DNA from: Deltaproteobacteria bacterium
GTDB taxonomy: Bacteria; Myxococcota; UBA727; JABDBI01
Length of the DNA: 6,904 nt
Assembly (NCBI GenBank): GCA_016764955.1
Contig: JAESQZ010000031.1
Span: 1 to 6,904 of the forward strand
Reading direction: 5' to 3'
The notes below the pieces were generated by a model, which saw only the letters and a program-made list of their open reading frames with translations, was not told the origin of the DNA and made no database searches. Position numbers and translations under genes: made by a program. Below are positions 1 to 6,699 of this stretch, in pieces (position 1 is the stretch's first letter; the number at the start of each line of letters is the position of its first letter).

Positions 1-414
1 GATATGGTTTTGTGGTCGCTTAGAACCACCCATTCTGGTTTTATGACAAGGCTTCGGTTGCTACCGAATTTATTTATTCCGCTTTCGATTCTATCAAAGA
101 TCTCTGGTGCGGATGCGTATTCCCTGCCGAAATTTCTATTCAGATCACTGGAGCGTGACTTAAGAATGGCCTTATTTGCTTCGTATGGGATCCAAGATAA
201 ACATTTAGAGCGCTATATAAAATACTTATGCTTGCGCCAGTATGCAGTCCAGACATGGCAACAGTCTCAATATTCAGATGAGATAAAAATGCTGGCACAA
301 AAACAAGGACTCCAGATTTTGGATCTACATGAGAAAGCTAGCCAAATTAAACCTGAATCAACCTATGTCGACCATAACCCGAATTGGGAAGGTTTATTAG
401 GAGGGGTGCTCTAA
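1..414 (+). CDS. C-terminal part of a probable SGNH/GDSL-like protein (5' truncated)
   Basis: The frame is open from the first base of the window, so the ATG at position 4 is probably internal and the gene starts upstream. About 137 codons remain, ending at TAA 412-414. The C-terminal third reads like the end of an SGNH hydrolase: an alpha-helical stretch, then a strand-like segment GLQILDLHEKA, then the motif YVDHNPNWEG (codons at 364-393), which resembles block V of the SGNH fold (Asp-x-x-His or Asp-x-His-Pro-Asn followed by Gly). Proteins of this type in polysaccharide loci usually act outside the cytoplasm as O-acyl esterases or acyltransferases; that role is inferred. If the motif is aligned as D-x-H-P-N, the catalytic His position holds Asn (AAC, 376-378) and a His sits one residue earlier. 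The protein ends soon after the motif, only six residues past the Gly. It overlaps the next gene by one base. The nucleophile Ser block lies outside the window, so the family call is only moderate. Confidence 0.5.
   Translation, partial: DMVLWSLRTTHSGFMTRLRLLPNLFIPLSILSKISGADAYSLPKFLFRSLERDLRMALFASYGIQDKHLERYIKYLCLRQYAVQTWQQSQYSDEIKMLAQKQGLQILDLHEKASQIKPESTYVDHNPNWEGLLGGVL
399..404 (+). promoter_or_regulatory. Strong Shine-Dalgarno AGGAGG for the transglutaminase-like gene
   Basis: A perfect AGGAGG, followed by two more G, lies inside the last codons of the upstream gene. It is the strongest ribosome binding site in the window. No in-frame ATG, GTG or TTG follows at a usable distance; the in-frame ATT at 414-416 lies nine bases downstream. 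The TTG at 384 lies upstream of this site and so cannot use it. Confidence 0.7.
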
Positions 415-1292
415 TTCGAATAAAAAAACATTACTGGTTAGTACTGTTTATTGTGTTGATTGTTATTCAGCTTTTTGCTTTGAGGCATCTTGCCTATTCA
501 AGGGCATTGATGCGCTTTGTCTCATTAGAAGAGGCGAGGCAAGCCAATCATGGGTTGCATCTTGGACCACTCAATTGGGAGGCTGTTCAATACGGCAGTG
601 TTCCTGAATTAGGCCTTTTTCGTGAGTTTACGTTGAAACAATGTGGCCATAGAAAAAACTTAGAAATAGCGGTTTGTCTAAGTAATTTTTTTGCGAAGGC
701 ATTTCCTCAGAGAAATCCGGCTATTGAGTTCTTCTCTCCTAATTATGATCCCACTAAGGATCTGAAAGCACATAATGAAGGGGCTCCTGGGCACTGTACG
801 ACGCGTTCTGCCTTAGTGGTGACATCACTGCTTTCTATTGGGGTGCCTGCGCGCGTGGTTCAACTGATTCCGGCTGATATAAGTGGCGGACATAATGCTG
901 TTGAAGTTTGGAATGGAATAGACAACTGGGTCTATGTGGATCCTACTAACGGCATTTACTTTCAGGATGCTTCTATGTTGCAAGCGCTGGATAAGCCAAA
1001 TAACGTGAAGTTGGTCCTGATAGATCTTCCTAAAGAAGTAGATGAGTTTGGAAGAACTGGATTATATCAAGATAGCTCAGGATTTTTTCATGTCCATTTG
1101 AATCTGGTTTATCCTGAACCTTGGCTTTATACCCGTGTTGGTCAGAAACAGGCATTTTGGCCATTTAGAGGTGTTTTTGTTGCAGTAGGTAATTTAAGAT
1201 TGGATCTCGGTATTCTCCAATGGGTATTATGGTTTGGTATTATCATGTGCTTATTGGGTCTCATTATAACGATTCTGCGAAAGCGATTTTAG
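414..1292 (+). CDS. Membrane-anchored transglutaminase-like (papain-fold) protein, apparent ATT start
   Basis: Residue numbers count from the ATT start (292 aa). The layout is a short basic N-terminus (RIKKH), a membrane helix at about residues 7-23, a soluble domain, a second membrane helix at about 265-287, and a basic RKRF tail. By the positive-inside rule both ends are cytoplasmic and the domain is periplasmic. The domain carries the transglutaminase-like core: Cys128 in GHCTTRSA, His160 in GGHNAVEVW and Asp176 in YVDPTNG, in the expected order and spacing. Cys77 and Cys88 could form a disulfide. Bacterial members are more often proteases, amidases or acyl-transfer enzymes than true cross-linking enzymes, and the substrate here is unknown. 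START: the conventional choice is TTG at 384 (302 aa), but it lacks a ribosome binding site and adds ten unlikely residues. ATT at 414 sits nine bases after AGGAGG and overlaps the previous stop as TAATT, like a usual TAATG junction. Position in the operon suggests a role in glycan modification or export. Confidence 0.8.
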   Translation: MRIKKHYWLVLFIVLIVIQLFALRHLAYSRALMRFVSLEEARQANHGLHLGPLNWEAVQYGSVPELGLFREFTLKQCGHRKNLEIAVCLSNFFAKAFPQRNPAIEFFSPNYDPTKDLKAHNEGAPGHCTTRSALVVTSLLSIGVPARVVQLIPADISGGHNAVEVWNGIDNWVYVDPTNGIYFQDASMLQALDKPNNVKLVLIDLPKEVDEFGRTGLYQDSSGFFHVHLNLVYPEPWLYTRVGQKQAFWPFRGVFVAVGNLRLDLGILQWVLWFGIIMCLLGLIITILRKRF

Positions 1293-1298
1293 TTTAAG

Positions 1299-3167
1299 AT
1301 GTGTGGAATATTTGGCAGTGTCTTTCTAAAACCTGATTCTGAGATAGCAATTTCTGCTGCTCTTGATTCGATTGCCCACCGAGGTCCTGATTTATCCCGT
1401 TTTGTTCAAGAAAAAGATTTTATCTTTGGGCATACCCGTCTAGCAATTCTTGACTTGACCGAGGCTGCGAGTCAGCCAATGTCGAGCCCAGATGGAGGCA
1501 CATGCCTTATTTTCAATGGTGAGATTTATAACCATCATGCACTTCGGAATGAATTGAGGCAACTTAATTATGAATTCAAATCGCGATCAGATACTGAAGT
1601 AATTTTGCATGGCTTTCATGCTTGGGGCGATGGTATTATTGAACGGTTGGAAGGTATGTTCGCTCTTGGTATTTATGACCAACAGGCCGGAAAACTCTTA
1701 CTCGCTCGAGACCGTTCCGGTAAAAAACCACTTTTTTATGCGTTTCAAGATGAAAAATTTTTATTTTCCTCTGAGATAAAAGCGATTTTAAAAGCTGGTT
1801 TTAAGACAGAAGTCAATGTGCACTCATTGCCATTTCTATTGGCGCTTGGTTACACACCCGCGCCGTATACAATGTTGCAGGGAGTTGAGCAGTTGCATCC
1901 GGCTTCTATTTTAACCCTGAGAAAAGGACAAAGGCCACAGATTCGACGTTATTGGCGTGCACCGTTTGGGGAGTCAAGAGTCAGAACTTCTGTGGTGCAG
2001 GCCAAACAAGAGGTTCGGAGTTTGCTGGAATCTGCAGTGGCTTCTCGATTGGAAGCTGATGTCTCGCTGGGAGCTTTTTTGTCAGGTGGAATCGATTCTA
2101 GCATTGTGGTTGGGGTGATGAGTCGTTTACTGGGTCGTCCAGTTAAAACATTTTGCATGGGTTTTTCTGGAGATAAGCGATTTGATGAGACCCATTATGC
2201 GCGCTTGGTCGCAAAAGCTTTCAAAACAGATCATCTTGAACACATTGTTACACCGGCGTCTTTTGACTTAGTCGAAAAACTGGTTGATCTTCATGATGGG
2301 CCTTTTGGGGATTCATCGGCTATTCCTACCTACATAATTTCTGAGCTGACTCGTCAACACGTGACTGTGGCCCTCACTGGTGATGGAGGAGATGAGCTTT
2401 TCTGTGGTTACTCACGGTTTTTAGCAGGGGAATGGGCTGAACACATACCTAAAATACTGGGTCGTTTCAATCAATGGGCAAGCGGAGGTGTTTCTCCAGG
2501 GGCCGGTTCTCGTGATTTCATAGCCAGATTGAGACGTTTTGCAAGTGTGGCAAGTCTCCCGTTAGCGGATCGAATGACAGCCTGGTGTTCCTATTTTTCG
2601 ACAGATTTAAGAGAGATTTTGCACCCAGATCTAGTACAAGAACTTGATCTAGAGGCGCCTTTGAATTGGAGCCGAAATTTCTTTGAATCTGCCAAGCAAG
2701 CTCCCGTGATGGCTCAAATCTTATCGCATAACTTTGAAACCTATTTGCCTTATGATTTATTGGTAAAAGCGGATCGAGCTTCAATGGCGCATGGGCTCGA
2801 GTTACGGTCGCCATTTTTAGATACAAAATTGATTGAATATGCAGCACGCTTGCCAGCTTCTTGGGTACATCGGGGTCGAAATACAAAATGGATACTGAAA
2901 GAAGCCTTTTCGGATCTGCTTCCGAGCGAAATTATGAATCGGAAGAAAATGGGATTTGGACTTCCTTTGGGAACTTGGTTCCGAAATGATCTTCGTGGCA
3001 CCATCGAAGACTACCTGGGTCATAGTTCTTCACAAATTTATAATTATCTAAATCAAGATTATGTGCAAAAGCTTCTGAAAGATCATATGAGAGGTGCTGT
3101 TGATAATAGTGCGCCTCTTTGGCTGCTTCTTACCTTTGAAGTTTGGCTGAGAAGCATGAAGAACTAA
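1299..3167 (+). CDS. asnB: Asparagine synthase (glutamine-hydrolysing) family amidotransferase
   Basis: This 622-aa protein is full length for the family. It begins MCGI, so removal of Met exposes the N-terminal Cys nucleophile of a class II glutaminase domain (residues about 2-210). Visible glutamine-site motifs are RLAILDL (Arg47), NGEIYN (73-78) and SDTEV (Asp98). The synthetase domain has the pyrophosphate loop SGGIDSS (262-268), GDGGDELF (361-368), KADRASMAHGLELRSPFLD (490-508) and MGFGLPLGTWF. All key positions look intact. The family hydrolyses glutamine, channels ammonia and adenylates a carboxylate to form an amide. Classical AsnB makes asparagine in the cytoplasm, but homologues in polysaccharide loci (WbpS in Pseudomonas O-antigen clusters) are thought to amidate sugar uronic acids. 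The context here favours such a role, though free asparagine synthesis cannot be excluded. ATG at 1299 follows the previous stop by six bases and has only a very weak ribosome binding site, so translational coupling is likely. The symbol marks the family, not a proven substrate. Confidence 0.93.
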   Translation: MCGIFGSVFLKPDSEIAISAALDSIAHRGPDLSRFVQEKDFIFGHTRLAILDLTEAASQPMSSPDGGTCLIFNGEIYNHHALRNELRQLNYEFKSRSDTEVILHGFHAWGDGIIERLEGMFALGIYDQQAGKLLLARDRSGKKPLFYAFQDEKFLFSSEIKAILKAGFKTEVNVHSLPFLLALGYTPAPYTMLQGVEQLHPASILTLRKGQRPQIRRYWRAPFGESRVRTSVVQAKQEVRSLLESAVASRLEADVSLGAFLSGGIDSSIVVGVMSRLLGRPVKTFCMGFSGDKRFDETHYARLVAKAFKTDHLEHIVTPASFDLVEKLVDLHDGPFGDSSAIPTYIISELTRQHVTVALTGDGGDELFCGYSRFLAGEWAEHIPKILGRFNQWASGGVSPGAGSRDFIARLRRFASVASLPLADRMTAWCSYFSTDLREILHPDLVQELDLEAPLNWSRNFFESAKQAPVMAQILSHNFETYLPYDLLVKADRASMAHGLELRSPFLDTKLIEYAARLPASWVHRGRNTKWILKEAFSDLLPSEIMNRKKMGFGLPLGTWFRNDLRGTIEDYLGHSSSQIYNYLNQDYVQKLLKDHMRGAVDNSAPLWLLLTFEVWLRSMKN

Positions 3168-3181
3168 AACCTAGACTTAAA

Positions 3182-5044
3182 GTGGCATCTATTCATCAAA
3201 AATATCGTCGTGACATCGATGGGCTCCGTGCAATTGCGATTCTTCCCGTTGTTGGCTTTCATTTCTATCCTACGATGGCGAGCGGCTTTGTGGGTGTCGA
3301 TATTTTCTTTGTTATTTCTGGGTTTCTCATTAGTGGCATTATTTTGGGAAACCTAGAAAACAACAGTTTTTCTTATATTGATTTTTATGATCGCCGTATT
3401 AGAAGGATTTTCCCTGCACTTATTTTGGTCATGCTTTCCACCTTACTTTTGGGTTGGTGGGTTTTATTTCCGCATGAGTATGTGAGTCTTAGTAAGCATA
3501 TGGTGGCTGGTGGCGGTTTTGTCTCTAATTTTGTCTTGTGGAATGAAGCTGGGTATTTCGACGTAGAAGCTTACCGGAAACTCTTTCAGCATCTTTGGTC
3601 TTTAGGCATTGAAGAGCAGTTTTATATTTGTTGGCCTCTTTTGATAGGGCTTATCTGGAAAAGGAAACTGAATTTTCTCTGGATGACCATGGCAGTGGCA
3701 CTCGTTTCATTCTCTGCTAATGTGTACATGGTTCAAAGTGATCCTCTGGCAGCATTTTACTCGCCATTGTCCCGGTGTTTTGAGCTAATGATTGGTGGTG
3801 TGTTGGCCTATTCTGTGTTGCACAAATTTAAATTTATTAATTCATACTCAAATGTGCAATCTGTATTTGGGTTTCTATTGCTTGCAGTTGGCTTTCTTCT
3901 GATTGATGAAAGCAAGAAGTTTCCTGGCTGGTGGGCTTTGTTGCCTTGTATGGGGACGTTTTTCATTATCTCTGCGGGGCAAGAAGCTTGGCTCAATCGT
4001 CATTTACTGGGGAATCGTTTTTTAGTTTGGATTGGGCTGATCAGTTACCCGTTATATTTGTGGCATTGGCCTGTACTTTCTTATGCAAAAATAATTGAAA
4101 ACAGCCGGATGCTTCCCCATTCCTATCGAATAATCTTGATTTTCGTGAGTATTATACTTGCCTACCTCACGTACTTGCTTGAGAAAGCTCCTAAGACATC
4201 TATCAGATTAGTTAGTGTCATGGGGATTTTACTAGCAGTAGGTTGCATGGGACAACTAGAATGGATTCACCCTAGAAACAGCGATGATAAAATTGAAAAA
4301 ATCGTGACCGCAGTTTCAGATTGGGAATATCCAGATGGGTTTGAGAAGAACAGAATAGCGGGTCAAGACCTTTACATTAAAAAAGGAGACGAGCAGATCC
4401 AAGTGCTTTTTTTGGGTGACTCGCACATGGAACAATATGCACCTAGGATTAGAAAAATTATAGACAACAAAAAATCAAACAAAACAGCAGTATTTGCGAC
4501 CAAACCCGGTTGTTTACCAATCCCTGGAATCTTTGATGAACGGAAAGATCGAATTTTTGAGTGCGAAGCTTTTAAAGTCAAAGTAAATGAGCTTTTAAAA
4601 GATCCTCGCATTAAGACGGTTGTTGTTTCTGCAGCTTGGAATAAATTGAAGGGCAATGGTCATGAGGCTGCTCTTTCAAAACTTGAAGATTTTTTTAGAA
4701 AAATTAAAGTTGATAAAAGAGTTTTCATGGTTCTTGATATACCTTCTGGTAGCAACTTTGGACCAGAAAATATGTTTCTAGGAAATCGGTTGACAAAAAT
4801 TAGAATTAAAACTCATCAGACCTGGACAAATTATGATTCTTTCGAGAAGCAACTACATCAACGGATGCGTGTCATTGCAGCTCGAACGCATGTTGAAATT
4901 ATAGATCCCGTGCCTGCACTGTGTCAAGCCAACAGATGTCAAGTTGTTCTTCGAGATGGAAATCCCATTTATAAAGATGGTGGGCATTTGAGACCATTGT
5001 GGGTCAAAAAATATGCTAATTTTATTGATATTGTCATGAATTAA
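3182..5044 (+). CDS. Acyltransferase-3 / SGNH fusion, surface glycan O-acyltransferase (OafA/OafB-like)
   Basis: This inner-membrane protein has an acyltransferase-3 domain (about residues 8-340, numbered from the GTG at 3182; 620 aa) followed by a periplasmic SGNH domain (about 400-620). The N-terminus has YRRDIDGLRA and the family's R-x10-H motif (Arg16, His27). Then come GVDIFFVISGFLISG, DFYDRRIRRIFPAL, LWSLGIEEQFY and YPLYLWHWP, all typical, amid about ten hydrophobic helices. The SGNH half has GDSH (Ser414) and DGGH (Asp599, His602), so the Ser-Asp-His triad is complete. Relatives such as Salmonella OafB move acetyl groups from a cytoplasmic donor across the membrane onto O-antigen sugars. 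The acyl group and acceptor here are unknown. START: a TTG at 3143 would give 633 aa and overlap asnB by 25 bases; GTG at 3182 leaves a 14-base gap and gives the usual short N-terminus. Neither has a clear ribosome binding site. The DNA of the SGNH half is visibly richer in A than the membrane half. Confidence 0.9.
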   Translation: MASIHQKYRRDIDGLRAIAILPVVGFHFYPTMASGFVGVDIFFVISGFLISGIILGNLENNSFSYIDFYDRRIRRIFPALILVMLSTLLLGWWVLFPHEYVSLSKHMVAGGGFVSNFVLWNEAGYFDVEAYRKLFQHLWSLGIEEQFYICWPLLIGLIWKRKLNFLWMTMAVALVSFSANVYMVQSDPLAAFYSPLSRCFELMIGGVLAYSVLHKFKFINSYSNVQSVFGFLLLAVGFLLIDESKKFPGWWALLPCMGTFFIISAGQEAWLNRHLLGNRFLVWIGLISYPLYLWHWPVLSYAKIIENSRMLPHSYRIILIFVSIILAYLTYLLEKAPKTSIRLVSVMGILLAVGCMGQLEWIHPRNSDDKIEKIVTAVSDWEYPDGFEKNRIAGQDLYIKKGDEQIQVLFLGDSHMEQYAPRIRKIIDNKKSNKTAVFATKPGCLPIPGIFDERKDRIFECEAFKVKVNELLKDPRIKTVVVSAAWNKLKGNGHEAALSKLEDFFRKIKVDKRVFMVLDIPSGSNFGPENMFLGNRLTKIRIKTHQTWTNYDSFEKQLHQRMRVIAARTHVEIIDPVPALCQANRCQVVLRDGNPIYKDGGHLRPLWVKKYANFIDIVMN

Positions 5045-5055
5045 TTGATACTTGT

Positions 5056-5919
5056 ATGGCGAAATGCATTCTCATTACTGGCGCCTCTGGCTTTATCGGT
5101 TGTCATACGCTGAGGCCCTTGATTGAACTGGGCCATAAAGTACATACTGTCAGTTCTCGAGAGCTAGACTTACTTGATACGCGAAGTGTGCGAGAATTTG
5201 TGCGAAAGATTCGACCAACGCACCTGTTACACTTGGCTTGGCTGACCACACCCGGCGTATTTTTTGAATCACCTGAAAATCTTCGCTGGGTAGAATCCAG
5301 CTTGGCTTTGATGGATGCTTTTGCTGAGGCTGGTGGCAAGCATTTTGTTGGAGCAGGAACTTGCTTCGAATATGATTTCCCAGAGGGAGCTTGCATCGAA
5401 GGCACAACACCGGAAACACCTGGCAGCTTTTATGGCATCTGCAAACAAGCCACGAGCCAGCTATTGAAGGCTTTTGCTTTGAAATTAAACTTAAGCTTTG
5501 CTTGGGGGCGGATTTTTTATTTGTATGGTCCTCATGAACGTGAGCAGCGCTTGGTTCCAAGTGTGGTCAGAGGACTCTTGAAGAACGAGTCTGTGGCGTG
5601 TTCACAGGGAAATCAAATCCGAGACTATTTGTATGTTCAAGACGTGGCAGATGCTTTTATAGAACTGCTAGAATCTGATGCACAGGGCATTTTTAATATT
5701 GGGTCTGGTAAGCCTATTTCTTTGAGAGAGCTGGTTTTGGCTTTTGGGCATGCTTTGGGTCTCTCAGAGTTGATTCAGTTTGGAGCTCGGCCTGAGATTC
5801 CTGGCGAGCCAAAATGTTTTTATGCTGACAATACGAAATTAATCCGAAGCACACATTGGTTTCCTCAGGTTAGTTTACAGGATGGAATCGAAAAAACGGT
5901 CACTTATTGGCGCTTGTAG
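5056..5919 (+). CDS. NAD(P)-dependent sugar epimerase/dehydratase (extended SDR)
   Basis: This 287-aa cytoplasmic protein is an extended short-chain dehydrogenase. The nucleotide-binding GASGFIG (residues 9-15) opens a Rossmann fold. The catalytic Tyr-x3-Lys is YGICK (Tyr126, Lys130), and the preceding Ser/Thr position is probably Thr102 in GAGTCFEY. Further motifs are GRIFYLYGPHE, RDYLYVQDVADAF (189-201) and FNIGSGKP, the usual substrate-domain signatures. It lies directly before rfbF and an rfbG-like gene, so the likely substrate is a CDP-4-keto-6-deoxy sugar made by those two enzymes, and the reaction a 4-keto reduction or epimerisation. That substrate is inferred from context; the sequence alone supports only a nucleotide-sugar SDR. 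The ATG at 5056 comes 11 bases after the acyltransferase stop with no recognisable ribosome binding site, but the Rossmann motif begins at residue 9, as expected, so the start is reasonably secure. Confidence 0.88.
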   Translation: MAKCILITGASGFIGCHTLRPLIELGHKVHTVSSRELDLLDTRSVREFVRKIRPTHLLHLAWLTTPGVFFESPENLRWVESSLALMDAFAEAGGKHFVGAGTCFEYDFPEGACIEGTTPETPGSFYGICKQATSQLLKAFALKLNLSFAWGRIFYLYGPHEREQRLVPSVVRGLLKNESVACSQGNQIRDYLYVQDVADAFIELLESDAQGIFNIGSGKPISLRELVLAFGHALGLSELIQFGARPEIPGEPKCFYADNTKLIRSTHWFPQVSLQDGIEKTVTYWRL

Positions 5920-5928
5920 AGAAATAGC

Positions 5929-6699
5929 ATGAATGTAGTTATCTTGGCCGGAGGCCTTGGAACTCGCTTGGCCGAGGAAACTGATGTACGCCCAAAACCG
6001 ATGGTTGAAATCGGGGGGCATCCTATCTTGTGGCATCTCATGAAATTTTTTGCTCATCAGGATTTTGCTTCATTCCATGTTGCATTAGGGTACCGAGGCG
6101 ATGTGGTTAAGCGCTATTTTTTAGACCACTATACTTTAAATGGCAGCATGCGGATTAATCTTTCAAATGGTGCTGTGACTCCTTACGAAAAAGAATGCGA
6201 GAACTGGGATTTACACCTGATAGAGACGGGAATGTTGACCATGACAGGTGGGCGTCTCAAGCGCCTCGAGCCTTTCTTGAAAGAAGAACCTTTTATTTTG
6301 ACTTACGGCGATGGGCTTTCAGATGTGAATCTTCAGGCTCTTTGGAGATATCATAAACAACATGGGTGTTTAGCGACGATTACAGCAGTAAGACCGCCGG
6401 CTAGATTTGGTGAGATTATTTTTGAAGGCAATAAAGTAGCCAAATTTTCTGAAAAGCCACAGACAGGAGAAGGCTGGATCAATGGTGGCTTTATGGTTTT
6501 AGAGCCTCAAATATTTGATTATTTGCGAGGAGATCAGGATATTTTGGAGTCTGACTTGCTTGAAAAATTAGCTGCTCAAGGACAACTAACTGCCTATCGA
6601 CATGATGGTTTTTGGCAATGCATGGATACTCTGCGAGATAGAAGAGCCCTTGAAGCTTTATGGAAATCCGGGAAGGCCCCTTGGAGAGTTTGGTTGTGA
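5929..6699 (+). CDS. rfbF: Glucose-1-phosphate cytidylyltransferase
   Basis: This enzyme makes CDP-glucose and pyrophosphate from CTP and glucose 1-phosphate, the first step to CDP-linked 6-deoxy and 3,6-dideoxy hexoses of surface glycans; it is cytoplasmic. The 256-aa length matches the family. The N-terminus holds the nucleotidyltransferase signature LAGGLGTRLAEETDVRPKPM (residues 6-25, with Lys23), and the EET in it is typical of cytidylyl rather than thymidylyl enzymes. Other conserved pieces are TYGDGLSDV (125-133, metal-binding Asp128), FSEKPQ, WINGGFMV (183-190) and FWQCMDTLRD (228-237). All expected residues are present. The ATG at 5929 is nine bases after the epimerase stop, with a modest AGAGA at 5918-5922 as ribosome binding site. 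The stop codon overlaps the next gene, so the two are probably translationally coupled and supply consecutive steps of one pathway. Confidence 0.95.
   Translation: MNVVILAGGLGTRLAEETDVRPKPMVEIGGHPILWHLMKFFAHQDFASFHVALGYRGDVVKRYFLDHYTLNGSMRINLSNGAVTPYEKECENWDLHLIETGMLTMTGGRLKRLEPFLKEEPFILTYGDGLSDVNLQALWRYHKQHGCLATITAVRPPARFGEIIFEGNKVAKFSEKPQTGEGWINGGFMVLEPQIFDYLRGDQDILESDLLEKLAAQGQLTAYRHDGFWQCMDTLRDRRALEALWKSGKAPWRVWL
6683..6688 (+). promoter_or_regulatory. Ribosome binding site GGAGAG for the rfbG-like gene
   Basis: GGAGAG lies within the last codons of rfbF, seven bases before the GTG at 6696. It decides the start of the downstream gene, which would otherwise be easy to miss because it uses GTG and runs off the window. 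Confidence 0.6.

Noticed and set aside
384..413. TTG at 384 as the start of the transglutaminase-like gene
   Set aside because: No ribosome binding site upstream, a 31-base overlap with the preceding gene, and ten extra residues with no membrane or domain role; the strong AGGAGG lies downstream of it.
1949..2158. Antisense small open frame in the asnB linker region
   Set aside because: It lies opposite the conserved SGGIDSS loop region; composition and lack of start signals point to a shadow frame.
2518..3023. Antisense open frames within asnB
   Set aside because: They lie opposite a fully conserved synthetase domain, overlap one another in different frames, and show no recognisable domain or ribosome binding site; they are shadows of the coding strand.
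3130..3170. Possible terminator or promoter between asnB and the acyltransferase gene
   Set aside because: No GC-rich hairpin followed by a T run and no convincing -35/-10 pair; the junction is compact and reads as within an operon.
5103..5560. Two antisense open frames within the SDR gene
   Set aside because: The sense strand carries all the SDR motifs here; the antisense products are Ser/Lys/Pro-rich, lack domain signatures and start without ribosome binding sites.
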